A DNA stretch of 42,654 bases from the NCBI GenBank assembly GCA_964460485.1, contig CAYWRY010000022.1, forward strand, positions 1-42,654, in the 5' to 3' direction. This document shows positions 34,576-42,603 of this stretch, one piece after another. This DNA is from VGRF01 sp964460485. Its GTDB lineage: Bacteria; Myxococcota_A; UBA9160; UBA6930. The stretch's first letter is position 1. Every line of letters begins with the position of its first letter. The notes below the pieces were generated by a model, which was given only the letters and a program-made list of their open reading frames with translations, did not search any database and had not been told where the DNA came from. The position numbers and the translations under genes were made by a program.

Positions 34576-35283
34576 TCACTCCCCGCCTTCGGCGTCGAGT
34601 TCGACGAGACCGCGCTCGAGCAAGGCCTGCACCAACACGACGTCGAAGGAGTGGTCGATGTTGAGCGACCGCTCGGCGGGCATCTCGAGCGGCAGCGTCG
34701 CTCTCGGCAGCAGAGAGCGGTCGCGCAGGATCGCCTCGTACCGCGCGAGGTAGATGGCTCCATTCAGGCGCCACGCGCGTGGCAGCTCCTGCCGCGGCGT
34801 CTCCGAGCTGCCTCCGGGGAGGAAGGGCGCGAGCCAGCCGTTCTCGATGCGCTTCACCTTGGCGGGGTGCGGCTCCTCGAGGCGCGCGACCGAGACGACG
34901 GCATCGGCGTCCGTGCGCGTTTCGAGCAGTGCGATCGCCGCGCGCAGATCCTCGGCGCGCCGCAGCGGCGACGTCGGCTGCAGCAGCAGCACCGCGTCCG
35001 GCTGGCAGCGCGCTGCGGCGAGCACGTGCAACACCGCGTCGATCGTGCGCGAGGAGTCGCTCGCGAGCTCGGCCGGGCGCAGAGTGGGGACCTGCGCTCC
35101 GGCGCGCCGCCCTTCCTCGGCGATCTCCGTGTCGTCCGTCGACAGCAGAATCGTCTCGATTCCGGCGCGCTGCGCGCACCGCACCGCCAGCGCGACGAGC
35201 GTGTGAGACCCGAGGCGCAGCAGGTTCTTGCGCGGCACCCCCTTCGATCCGCCGCGCGCAGGAATCACGGCCGCAATCTGCAC
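34576..35283 (-). CDS. neuA: CMP-nonulosonate (acylneuraminate) cytidylyltransferase
   Basis: 235 residues from a GTG at 35283, chosen because GGAG lies 5 nt upstream and the protein then begins 'VQIAAVIPARGGSKGVPRKN', the standard NeuA N-terminus. An ATG at 35298 would add five residues. The CTP-binding block I-P-A-R-G-G-S-K-G is intact. Further family blocks: 'LLSTDDTEIAEEGRRAGAQ' (46-64), 'LLLQPTSPLRRAEDL' (99-113), 'VVSVARLEEPHPAKV' and 'RLNGAIYLAR'. It activates a nonulosonic acid (Neu, Leg or Pse type) with CTP for transfer to a glycan. It lies 91 bp downstream of neuC on the same strand. The sugar specificity cannot be told from sequence. Confidence 0.9.
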   Translation of the reverse strand: MQIAAVIPARGGSKGVPRKNLLRLGSHTLVALAVRCAQRAGIETILLSTDDTEIAEEGRRAGAQVPTLRPAELASDSSRTIDAVLHVLAAARCQPDAVLLLQPTSPLRRAEDLRAAIALLETRTDADAVVSVARLEEPHPAKVKRIENGWLAPFLPGGSSETPRQELPRAWRLNGAIYLARYEAILRDRSLLPRATLPLEMPAERSLNIDHSFDVVLVQALLERGLVELDAEGGE

Positions 35284-35374
35284 GGTCGCTCCGAGCATGC
35301 CATTGGAACCGCGCCGGTGCCGCCCGCTCGCGCGAGCGGCCTCGCGGAGCGCGCGAGGCTCGCGGCGCCGCGGC

Positions 35375-36547
35375 TCAGTATGTGATCCGCTTCTGCAGGG
35401 ACGGGGCGCAGGTCGCGAGCGCCTCGGCGATGCGCCGCCCGGCGTGACCGTCCCCGAACAGGGGCGAGTGCGGATAGCGGCCGACCTTGCGCTGGGCCTC
35501 GATCGCCGCGCGAATCTCCCCTCGCGAGTAGCCCACGTCGACGACGTTCGGCCCACGCTCCCGCCCGGCCTGGCGCGTGCCGACGTTCACCGCAGGCACG
35601 CCGAGGAAGGCCGCCTCGCGCAGCGCGCTCGACGAGTTGCCAACGATGCAGGCGGCGTGCGAGAGGGCCCGCGCGTAGTCCTCGGGCGCCATGTTGATGA
35701 AGAAGTGGATGCGGCTGTCGCGCACCTGCTCGCGGAAGCTGCGGATGCCCTTCGAGACGTCGTCCGAGCCCGCGTCGACGTTGGGCCAGAACCAGAGCGC
35801 CTGGACGTCGAGCTGGTGGATCGCGAGCAGCGTCTCCCGGATCTGCGCGAACCCGCTTCCGTACTCCGTGGTGACCGGGTGCTGCATCACCAGCAGATAG
35901 GGCGCGCAGGGATCGATCTCGCTGCCGACGCCGCCGTAGCGATGGAACAGGTCTGCCGGAAGCGGCTCGCCAGCGAGCGGCACCAGCAGATCCATCGCCG
36001 GGCAGCCGGTGAGGTAGATCTGCTCCGGGTCTTCGCCGAGCCGGATCAAGCGCTCGCGGCTCGCCTGTGTGGCCGGAAAGTGCACGTGCGCGAGCTTCGT
36101 GATCGCGTGGCGGACGCTCTCGTCGATGCTGCCCGTGACCTCGCCGCCCTGGGTGTGCGCGACCGGGATGTTCATGTAGGAGGCGGCGATCGCAGTCGCC
36201 ATCGTCTCGAAACGGTCCGCGACCGTCAGGACGATGTCGGGCCGCAGGTTCTCGAAGGCAGTCGCCATCTCCATCACGGCGAGGCCTGTGGACTTCGCCA
36301 TCGTGGTGGGATTCTCACCCTCGACGATGATGTGGATGCAGCGGTCGGGCGCGAATCCATCCCGTTGGATCACGTCGATCGCGCTGCCGAAGCGCGAGAG
36401 CAGCGCAGACGCGCTCACGATCAGCTGGAGCTCGAGCGCCGGATGGTCGCGAATCGCCTCGAGGACGGTCTTGATCCGCCCGTAGTTCGCGCGGCTCGCG
36501 ACGACGACGCAGACCTTGCGCGGGCGTTCCGGCGTGGCGGGGTGCAT
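35375..36547 (-). CDS. neuC: UDP-GlcNAc 2-epimerase (hydrolysing), NeuC/LegG-type
   Basis: 390 residues from the ATG at 36547 (ribosome site weak). The GT-B-fold enzyme converts UDP-N-acetyl sugar to free 2-epimer, the first committed step toward sialic or legionaminic acid. It begins 'RKVCVVVASRANYGRIKTVL' (10-29), the nucleotide-sugar epimerase N-terminus. Active-site blocks are 'VADRFETMATAIAASYMNI' (109-127), 'VAHTQGGEVTGSIDESVRHA' (129-148), which is specific to NeuC and LegG rather than WecB, and 'GNSSSALREAAFLGVPAVN' (303-321) for UDP binding. The usual G-D-R-F is A-D-R-F here. First gene of the neuC-neuA unit. Without LegB, LegC or LegH homologues in the window, Neu versus Leg is undecided. 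Confidence 0.9.
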   Translation of the reverse strand: MHPATPERPRKVCVVVASRANYGRIKTVLEAIRDHPALELQLIVSASALLSRFGSAIDVIQRDGFAPDRCIHIIVEGENPTTMAKSTGLAVMEMATAFENLRPDIVLTVADRFETMATAIAASYMNIPVAHTQGGEVTGSIDESVRHAITKLAHVHFPATQASRERLIRLGEDPEQIYLTGCPAMDLLVPLAGEPLPADLFHRYGGVGSEIDPCAPYLLVMQHPVTTEYGSGFAQIRETLLAIHQLDVQALWFWPNVDAGSDDVSKGIRSFREQVRDSRIHFFINMAPEDYARALSHAACIVGNSSSALREAAFLGVPAVNVGTRQAGRERGPNVVDVGYSRGEIRAAIEAQRKVGRYPHSPLFGDGHAGRRIAEALATCAPSLQKRITY

Positions 36548-36940
36548 GCAGTCCGCGAGCTTAGCCGAGGAGACTTCGCTCGCGGCCCCTCGCTCCGGGC
36601 GTCCCCTAACGAGTCGAGTCGGGCCGGCGCGCGCGCAGAGGGTAGTTACAGTGAGCTCCTTCAACCTGCTTCGGGACGGGCTGCCGGCTGAGCGGGTCGC
36701 GCCCAGGGAAGCGCGCGCTGCTCGAGGGGGGCGCGACTCGACCCGGATCGTTCACGCCGAGAAGCTCTCGATGTATGCGACGTTGTCGATGACCGAAGCG
36801 CCGGGCGGATGCACCTCCGCGACGGGCGGCCCGCGCCGGCCCATGCCCCAGCTACGCAGCGCCCTCGCCAGCGGGCCCGCCCGACTCTTCGTCGCTCCCG
36901 CGAAGCCCGGCGAACCGATCGACGCGGTCGAGGCGCGGGC
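36548..36940. other. Divergent intergenic region between neuC and the surface-carbohydrate operon
   Basis: 393 bp that must hold promoters for both directions. Two coding-like traces occur. A minus-strand frame ends at TGA 36752 after 'GASVIDNVAYIESFSA', with regular GC-ending codons. A plus-strand frame ends at 36944, overlapping the next ATG by four bases. Neither has a supported start or a domain I recognise, so neither is called as a gene. The minus-strand tail may be the end of a deleted gene. Confidence 0.4.
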
Positions 36941-38308
36941 ATGAGCTGCAGCTCTCCGGCGCTGCTGATCCCCGTCGAGGAGCAGGTGCGCGAGTTCGAC
37001 GCCAAGCTGCTCTTCGCCTGTTGCGCGGCGGAGCGCGGCTTCCGCGCGGTGATCGGCTCGCGACACCAGATGCACCTGCAGGCCGCGCGGCTGCCGCGCG
37101 GGATCTACTTCGCGAAGAGCTTCCGCAAGCTCTCGGTGCGCATGTTCGAGATTCTGCGCGGCCTCGACTGCCGTGTCGTCGCCTGCGACGAGGAAGCGCT
37201 GATCCCCTATCCCGACGCGCTCTACTTCGAGCGACGCGCGTCGCCCGAAGCGCTCGCCCTCGTCTCGGCGTTCTTCGCCTGGGGGCCGGCGAGCGCGGCG
37301 CTGCTCATGCGTTGTCCCGGCTACCCCGGCAGCCCCATCTACGACACGGGCAACCCGCGCGGCGACCTGATGCGCCGGGACCTCCGGCCCCTGCTCGCAG
37401 AGCCCGCGCGGGCGCTGCGCGAGCGCTTCGGCGACTTCGTGCTCGTCAACACGAACTTCGGCGCGGTCAACCACTTCGTGCCGCGCCTCGGCTGGCTGAA
37501 TCGGCCCGAGAAGAGGCGGCTCGCGACGCTGCCCCACGGCTACGTCGATGAGCTGGCCGCACACCGGCGCGCGCTCTTCGAGCATTTCCAGCTGATGCTG
37601 CCGGCGCTCGCGCGCGCCTTGCCGGAGCGCACGATCGTGCTGCGACCCCATCCCGTCGAAGACCACCGCTTCTGGCTCCGCGCTGCGCAGGGGCTCCCGA
37701 ACGTGCACGTGGTACACGAGGGCAACGTACTGCCGTGGCTCGAGGCCGCGAGCGTGCTCGTGCACAACGGCTGCACGACGGGCGTCGAGGCCTTCGCGCT
37801 CGAACGCGCCGCCATCTCTTACTGCCCCGTGGTCTCCGCAGAGCACGATCGCTTCCTGCCGAACGCGCTCGGCTACCGCGCGAGCACGCTGCCCGAGCTG
37901 ACCGCGCTCGTGCGGGAGATCGCGGATGCCGGGCTCGGTGCGCCGGCCGATCCCGCCCAGCACCAGCTGCTCGCCGAGCACCTCTCGGCGCAAGACGGCC
38001 CGCTGGCCAGCGATCGCATCGCGGACGCCCTCGTCCAGCTGCTGCCCTCGGGTGATGGACCGCCCGCGCGATCGTGGCCGGCGCGTGCGGCGGCGGTGCT
38101 GCACGCCGAGGGCCGCGCGCTCGTGAAGCGAGCGCAAGGCCTGCGGCGCGGCAACGAGAACCACCCCGAGTACCAGCGGCATCGCTACACCGGCGTGACG
38201 CCCGCGGAGCTCGAGGCGCGCATCGCGGAGCTCGGCCGGGTCCTCGGGCGCTTCGACAAGCTCGCCGCGCGCCCTCTCGGCGCACACCTGTACGAGATCC
38301 GAGCGTGA
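36941..38308 (+). CDS. Surface carbohydrate biosynthesis protein (GT-B-like, TIGR04396 type)
   Basis: 455 residues from the ATG at 36941, preceded by GAGG. N-terminal block 'ALLIPVEEQVREFDAKLLFA' (7-26) and 'RHQMHLQAARLPRGIYFAKS' (41-60) are typical of a family found in capsule and O-antigen clusters. 'TGNPRGDLMR' (136-145) is its strongest marker. The C-terminal half looks like a GT-B nucleotide domain: 'IVLRPHPVEDHRFW' (232-245) recalls polymer-forming glycerophosphotransferases, and 'VLVHNGCTTGVEAFALERAA' (272-291) the donor-phosphate loop. Inference: transfers a sugar or polyol-phosphate unit during surface polymer assembly; no enzymatic activity is established for the family that I know. 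First gene of a four-gene operon, overlapping the next by four bases. Confidence 0.78.
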   Translation: MSCSSPALLIPVEEQVREFDAKLLFACCAAERGFRAVIGSRHQMHLQAARLPRGIYFAKSFRKLSVRMFEILRGLDCRVVACDEEALIPYPDALYFERRASPEALALVSAFFAWGPASAALLMRCPGYPGSPIYDTGNPRGDLMRRDLRPLLAEPARALRERFGDFVLVNTNFGAVNHFVPRLGWLNRPEKRRLATLPHGYVDELAAHRRALFEHFQLMLPALARALPERTIVLRPHPVEDHRFWLRAAQGLPNVHVVHEGNVLPWLEAASVLVHNGCTTGVEAFALERAAISYCPVVSAEHDRFLPNALGYRASTLPELTALVREIADAGLGAPADPAQHQLLAEHLSAQDGPLASDRIADALVQLLPSGDGPPARSWPARAAAVLHAEGRALVKRAQGLRRGNENHPEYQRHRYTGVTPAELEARIAELGRVLGRFDKLAARPLGAHLYEIRA

Positions 38309-39612
38309 CTCGCGCGGAAAGTCTGCGCGTCTGGATCGACGCGGCGAGCGCGCGGAGCGAGACGCGCGTCTTCGGCCTCACGCTGGTCGAGCACCTGCTC
38401 CATGCGCTGCGCAACGCGAAGCTCGCGCTCGCGGACGTCCGCATCGATCGGCCGGGCGGCGCGCCCGCCGAGCTGGATCCGGCGCTCGCGCAGGCGCTTC
38501 CGCTGCGCTGGTGCGATCCAGCCGATCTCGGCTTCGCCGCGCGCGTCGGAGCTGCACTCGAGGCGGCCGGTGGAGCGCCGGTGCTGCTTCTCGACGGAGG
38601 CGCAGTGCTGGACTCGCGCCTGCTGGTGTGCTTCGCCGGCCTTTCCGGCCCGCGCGCTTTCCGGAGCCCCTCGGCGCGTGAGGACGCCGCACTGCTGCGC
38701 CTAGAAGGGCGGCCGCCCGAAGCGGCGGGCCTGGGCCACGATCTCGCGTCGTTCGCGGGGCGACTGATCGAGAGCGGCACCGTGAAGGAGCTGGCCCCGG
38801 GCGAGTTCGACACCTACCTCGTGAACCTGCGCCGCCACGTCGACCCCTACCTCTTCCCGATTCGCGACGAGGCGGAGCGCGCCCGCGTCGAGCGCTTCTT
38901 GTTCGACGCGAACTACAAGGGCTCGACCGACTTCCTGACCAAGTGGGTCTACCCGCCTCTCGTGTGGCGCATGGTCAGGCCGCTGGCAGATTGGCGGGTG
39001 CACCCGAATTGGGTGACCGCGGTCAGCATCGCCGCGACCTTCGCCGCGATTCCCCTGTTCGCGATGGGAGCCTGGGTGCCCGGCCTGGCGCTCGCCTATC
39101 TGATGAGCGTCCTCGACTCGGTGGACGGAAAGCTCGCCCGGCTGACCCACACGCACTCGAAGCTCGGCGAGATCCTCGATCACGGCCTGGACATCGTTCA
39201 CCCCCCGCTCTGGTATCTCGCGTGGGGGTACACGCTCGGCGCAGGCACGACTGGCTCGGTGCCCTTCGTCGCCTCGCTCTGGATGTTCGCGGTCTACGCG
39301 GTGGACCGCGCGCTCGCGGGGCTGTTCCGCTGGCGCACGGGAGTCTCGATCCACGCCGCGACCCCGCTCGACGAGAGGCTGCGCACCTGGCTCTCGCGCC
39401 GGAACCCGAACCTCGCCTTCATCACGCTCGCGCTGGTCGCCGACGCCGTCTCGCCTAGGCTGGGTGCAGCGCGCTTCACCTTCTACGGGATCGTTGCGTG
39501 GCAAGTCGCTTGCTTCGCGTGGCACGCGGCGCGCCTCGCGCAGTACTGGAACATGCGGCTGCGGCCGCAGCCGACTCGAGCGTCGGCCTGCCGCGCTCGC
39601 GGATCGGACTGA
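38305..39612 (+). CDS. CDP-alcohol phosphatidyltransferase with degenerate nucleotidyltransferase-like N-terminus
   Basis: 435 residues from a GTG at 38305 inside the preceding gene's stop (GTGA overlap), indicating translational coupling. The C-terminal half is a membrane-embedded CDP-alcohol phosphotransferase with the full motif D274-G-x2-A-R279-x8-G288-x3-D292-x3-D296. It is flanked by helices such as 'AVSIAATFAAIPLFAMG' and 'VTGSVPFVASLWMF'-like segments. Ahead of it, 'NLRRHVDPYLFPIRDEAER' and 'DANYKGSTDFLTKWVYPPL' match IPCT/DIPPS-type bifunctional proteins. Residues 1-150 occupy the place of a cytidylyltransferase but lack the G-x-G-T-R and P-K nucleotide motifs, so that half is probably inactive or remodelled. 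It condenses a CDP-linked alcohol with an acceptor hydroxyl at the inner membrane; both partners are unknown. Confidence 0.85.
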   Translation: MTRAESLRVWIDAASARSETRVFGLTLVEHLLHALRNAKLALADVRIDRPGGAPAELDPALAQALPLRWCDPADLGFAARVGAALEAAGGAPVLLLDGGAVLDSRLLVCFAGLSGPRAFRSPSAREDAALLRLEGRPPEAAGLGHDLASFAGRLIESGTVKELAPGEFDTYLVNLRRHVDPYLFPIRDEAERARVERFLFDANYKGSTDFLTKWVYPPLVWRMVRPLADWRVHPNWVTAVSIAATFAAIPLFAMGAWVPGLALAYLMSVLDSVDGKLARLTHTHSKLGEILDHGLDIVHPPLWYLAWGYTLGAGTTGSVPFVASLWMFAVYAVDRALAGLFRWRTGVSIHAATPLDERLRTWLSRRNPNLAFITLALVADAVSPRLGAARFTFYGIVAWQVACFAWHAARLAQYWNMRLRPQPTRASACRARGSD

Positions 39613-39623
39613 TCGGAGAGGAC

Positions 39624-40673
39624 ATGTCTCGAGTCTCGACTTTCAAGAAAGACGACGGGCGCACGCTGCCGGTGAGCGACGACTTCCTGCTGCCCTTCCT
39701 CACGCCGACGAGCCCGGGCACGCAGTACTGGGAGCCGCCGCCCGATGGGCCGATGACGGACCGCCAGCGCGGCCGCGTCGTCCTGCAGCTTCATCAGGCG
39801 CTCGCGCTGCTCGCGCAGTGCGGCGTCGAGCTCAGGGGCCGGAGCCTGCTCGACATCGGCACGGGAAACGGGCTGATCCCGCGTCTCATGCTCGAGTTCT
39901 CCGACCTCGAGTCCGCCGTCGGGGAGGACCCCTTCCTGTCGGGCGAGCACACCACGAGCTGGCAGTCGCACGACGAGGACGCGGCCTTCCGCGAGATGCG
40001 GGACTACGTGCTGCGCGAATCGCCCGAGGTACTCGACTACCGCCGCTACCAGAAGCTCTCGGGCTACGAGCACCACTCGCTTCGCCCGATCGCCGTGCCC
40101 TACCGGGCACAGCCGAAGAAGAACTACCGGTTCGCGCAGATCGGCGCGCACGATCTCGCGCAGCTCGACGAGAAGTTCGACCTCTTCTACGCGAAGTGCA
40201 TCGACCACATCTCCGATTGGGACGGCATCTTCGCGGCGATCGAGGCCGTCGCGAATCCCGGCGCCGTGCTGCTGGTGAAGCACAACTCCTTCTTCTCCTT
40301 CCTCGGCCCCCATCGCTATTCGACGACCAACATTCCCTGGGGCCACCTGCTGCTCACCGATTCCGAGTACCGGCGCTTCGCGCACGAGTTCCATCCGCAG
40401 CGGGCGGAGGAGATGATCGACTTCTACTTCACGGGACTCGCCTATCCGCGCACGCCGCTCACGGGCCTCCTGCGCATCGCGCTCGAGCACGGCTTCCTGC
40501 CCCAGGTCGTGATCAACGAGCCGCTGCGCAACCTCGCCGAGCTGCACGGCCTCACGCGGGAGGTCGACGACTTCTGGGGCGTCCTGCGCGAGAACTGGCC
40601 GCAGGTATCGAGCGAGGAGTTGTTCTCGGGGCGCTACCACATCTTGTTCAGGCGCGTGAGCTCGGCGGGCTGA
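39624..40673 (+). CDS. Class I SAM-dependent methyltransferase of the glycan operon
   Basis: 349 residues; the ATG at 39624 has GGAGAGG 4-10 nt upstream and lies 11 bp after the previous stop. Motif I 'SLLDIGTGNGLIPRLMLEF' (74-92) is a standard SAM-binding loop. The acidic post-I strand is followed by a long insert with 'GYEHHSLRPIAVPYRAQPK'. A later block 'FDLFYAKCIDHISDWDGIF' corresponds to motif IV-V, and 'NPGAVLLVKHNSFFSF' to motif VI. The C-terminal part is rich in aromatic residues ('EMIDFYFTGLAYPRTPLTG'). Similar proteins occur in polysaccharide clusters; the acceptor is presumably a sugar or lipid intermediate made by the operon. Specificity unknown. Confidence 0.8.
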   Translation: MSRVSTFKKDDGRTLPVSDDFLLPFLTPTSPGTQYWEPPPDGPMTDRQRGRVVLQLHQALALLAQCGVELRGRSLLDIGTGNGLIPRLMLEFSDLESAVGEDPFLSGEHTTSWQSHDEDAAFREMRDYVLRESPEVLDYRRYQKLSGYEHHSLRPIAVPYRAQPKKNYRFAQIGAHDLAQLDEKFDLFYAKCIDHISDWDGIFAAIEAVANPGAVLLVKHNSFFSFLGPHRYSTTNIPWGHLLLTDSEYRRFAHEFHPQRAEEMIDFYFTGLAYPRTPLTGLLRIALEHGFLPQVVINEPLRNLAELHGLTREVDDFWGVLRENWPQVSSEELFSGRYHILFRRVSSAG

Positions 40674-40741
40674 GACGCGCCGCCGCCGGCTCGTCGAGAG
40701 CGGCGATGGCTGCGCCCCGCAGCTTCCGAGTTCGGCAGCGT

Positions 40742-40758
40742 GGACGGCTCGGCCGTCC
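40742..40758 (+). promoter_or_regulatory. Stable hairpin in the leader of the CmoA-like gene
   Basis: GGACGGC-TCG-GCCGTCC, a perfect 7-bp stem with a 3-base loop, 19 bp before the ATG and just upstream of the AAAGGGAGG ribosome site. It sits in the 104-bp gap following the previous methyltransferase, so it may partly separate transcription or protect the downstream mRNA end. No U-tract follows. Confidence 0.35.
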
Positions 40759-40777
40759 GAACACAAAGGGAGGTGTC

Positions 40778-41497
40778 ATGGCGGACGTCGGCGATGGACT
40801 CAAGGTCGAGAACGCGAACTGGCGCTTTCGGGGCGAGGTCGTCGCGAAGTTCGACGAGCACGTCGCGAAATCGGTGCCGCTCTACCACGAGGGGCACGAG
40901 CTGATCTGCCGCGTCTCCGACTGGTTCGTGAAGGACGGCTCGCTCGCCTACGACCTCGGCTGCTCGACCGGCGCACTCACGGCGAAGCTCGCGCGCCGCG
41001 CCGCGAAGAAGGAGAAGGCGAACTTCATCGGCATCGACGCCGAGTCGGAGATGATCGGCCGCGCCCGCGACCGCATCGCAGAGGCCGGCCTCGACAACGT
41101 CTCGTTCCTGGTCGACGACGTCACGCAGGCGACGTTCGAGCCCTGCGACCTCGTGACCTCGTACTACACGATCCAGTTCGTTCGCCCGAGCGTGCGGCAG
41201 CAGCTGATCGACCGGATCTACCAGTCGCTGCAGTGGGGAGGCGCCTTCCTGCTGTTCGAGAAGGTGCGCGGAAACGACGCGCGCTCTCAAGACATCCTCA
41301 CGGGCCTCTACACGGACTACAAGCTCGACCAGGGCTTCAGCCCCGAGGAGATCATCGGGAAGTCGCGGAGCCTCAAGGGCGTGCTCGAGCCCTTCTCGAC
41401 CCAGGGCAATCTCGACTTGTTGCGGCGTGCGGGGTTCGTGGACGTGATCACGATCTTCAAGTTCATCTGCTTCGAGGGCTTCCTCGCGATCAAGTGA
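40778..41497 (+). CDS. CmoA-like class I methyltransferase
   Basis: 239 residues, with a strong AAAGGGAGG site before the ATG at 40778. It aligns end to end with E. coli CmoA (carboxy-SAM synthase): 'YDLGCSTGALTAKLARR' (58-74) versus YDLGCSLGAAT; 'GIDAESEMIGRARDRI' (85-100); 'TIQFVRPSVRQQLIDRIYQ' (131-149); 'QDILTGLYTDYKLDQGFSPE' (171-190); and 'LLRRAGFVDVITIFKF'. CmoA converts SAM and prephenate to carboxy-SAM for tRNA wobble modification. The Arg at CmoA position 199, which I recall as contacting the carboxylate, falls on S196 with an Arg next to it (S196-R197). Carboxy-SAM synthesis is therefore uncertain. Its place in a glycan operon, without cmoB, favours a role on a surface molecule. 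It converges with neuB. Confidence 0.8.
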   Translation: MADVGDGLKVENANWRFRGEVVAKFDEHVAKSVPLYHEGHELICRVSDWFVKDGSLAYDLGCSTGALTAKLARRAAKKEKANFIGIDAESEMIGRARDRIAEAGLDNVSFLVDDVTQATFEPCDLVTSYYTIQFVRPSVRQQLIDRIYQSLQWGGAFLLFEKVRGNDARSQDILTGLYTDYKLDQGFSPEEIIGKSRSLKGVLEPFSTQGNLDLLRRAGFVDVITIFKFICFEGFLAIK

Positions 41498-41550
41498 GCC
41501 CGGACGCCGCAGCGAGCTCGGGCCGAGCGCTCGGTGCGCACGGGAGTTCG

Positions 41551-42603
41551 CTACGCGAGGTCGTCGCGCGAGAGCAACGCGTCCTTCGCCACGGCGTGCG
41601 CGAGACGCCGGCCGACGAGCGTCGGGATCTCGGCGGCGGGAATGCCGCTGCCGGGCTTCTTGGCCGCGAGGTCGGCTTCGCACAAGACGTGGCCCGGCGG
41701 GAGGTCCCGCGCGGCGACGGCGCTCTTCATGAAGATCTTGCGCAGCGCGCGCACCGATTCGGGCAGCGCCGCCTTGTCGACCGGATGCGCGCGCATCGCC
41801 TCGATGAAGCGAATGCCCGCGGCGAGCTGGCGCAGCTCTTCGCAGGTGAGCGAGGCGATCACGTCCGGTCCGAACATCTCGCGCGAGAGCGTCAGGTGGA
41901 CTTCGAGGACTTCGGCACCGAGCGTCGCGGCGGCCAGCCCGGGGTAGATCGTCGCGGAGTGGTCCGAGAGGCCGACCGCGCAGTCGTAGCGCGCTCGGTA
42001 TTCGGCGAGCAGGTTGAGCCCCACCAGCTCGGGCGGGCATGGATAGGTCGTCGTGCACTGGAGCACCGCGAGCGGCGCGGCGTGCGCGCGCACGCACGCG
42101 ACCGCGGCGTCGACCTCGTCGTGTGGGCTCATGCCCGTCGAGAGAATCACGGGCTGACCCGTCTGCGCCATCGCGGTCAGCAGCGGGAGATTCGAGACCT
42201 CGCCCGAGGCGACCTTCCAGCCGGCCACGCCCACCCGCTGGAGCAACTCGAAGGCCGCGTGCGAGAAAGCGGACGAGAGGAACAGCAAGCCGACGTCGTC
42301 GGCGTGTTTGCGCAGGCCCGCCCACTGCTCGGGCGTGAACTCCATGCGGCGCCAGTAGTCGAGGCGCGTCGTGTCCTGCGGCGAGAAGCGCGCGCGCCAA
42401 GGCTCGGCCGGCGTGCTCTCGGCCTCGGCGATGTGCGTCTGGAACTTGATCGCGTCGGCGCCCGCCCGGGCGGCGGCGTCGACGAACGCGTGCGCCATGC
42501 CGAGGCTGCCGTCGTGCGCCTGCGCGACCTCCGCGATCAGCGTGCAAGGCGCCGCCATTCGCGGTCGCTCCAGCCAGGTCTCGCGCTTCGCCGAATCGTT
42601 CAT
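41551..42603 (-). CDS. neuB: Nonulosonic acid (sialic-type) synthase
   Basis: 350 residues from the ATG at 42603; an ATG at 42558 would still leave the whole barrel. Condenses phosphoenolpyruvate with an N-acetylated hexosamine (ManNAc-like or 6-deoxy) to a nine-carbon acid. The TIM barrel shows 'LIAEVAQAHDGSLGMA' (22-37), 'DAIKFQTH' (50-57), 'WKVASGEVSNLPLL' (129-142), 'VILSTGMS' (152-159) and 'VGLSDHS' (210-216). A C-terminal SAF (antifreeze-like) lid follows (292-350, 'KSAVAARDLPPGHVLCEADL', 'GSGIPAAEIPTLVGR'). The usual E-K-H-F-T metal strand reads E-V-H-L-T (234-238), keeping the His but replacing Lys. It is separated from neuC and neuA by an opposing four-gene operon. NeuB, LegI and PseI cannot be told apart here. 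Confidence 0.88.
   Translation of the reverse strand: MNDSAKRETWLERPRMAAPCTLIAEVAQAHDGSLGMAHAFVDAAARAGADAIKFQTHIAEAESTPAEPWRARFSPQDTTRLDYWRRMEFTPEQWAGLRKHADDVGLLFLSSAFSHAAFELLQRVGVAGWKVASGEVSNLPLLTAMAQTGQPVILSTGMSPHDEVDAAVACVRAHAAPLAVLQCTTTYPCPPELVGLNLLAEYRARYDCAVGLSDHSATIYPGLAAATLGAEVLEVHLTLSREMFGPDVIASLTCEELRQLAAGIRFIEAMRAHPVDKAALPESVRALRKIFMKSAVAARDLPPGHVLCEADLAAKKPGSGIPAAEIPTLVGRRLAHAVAKDALLSRDDLA

Noticed and set aside
35228..36691. Plus-strand open frame opposite neuC
   Set aside because: No ribosome site or domain; the minus strand gives a full NeuC.
36661..36944. Plus-strand frame overlapping the surface-carbohydrate gene start by four bases (ATGA)
   Set aside because: The overlap looks like coupling, but there is no supported start, the composition is noisy and no family is recognisable.
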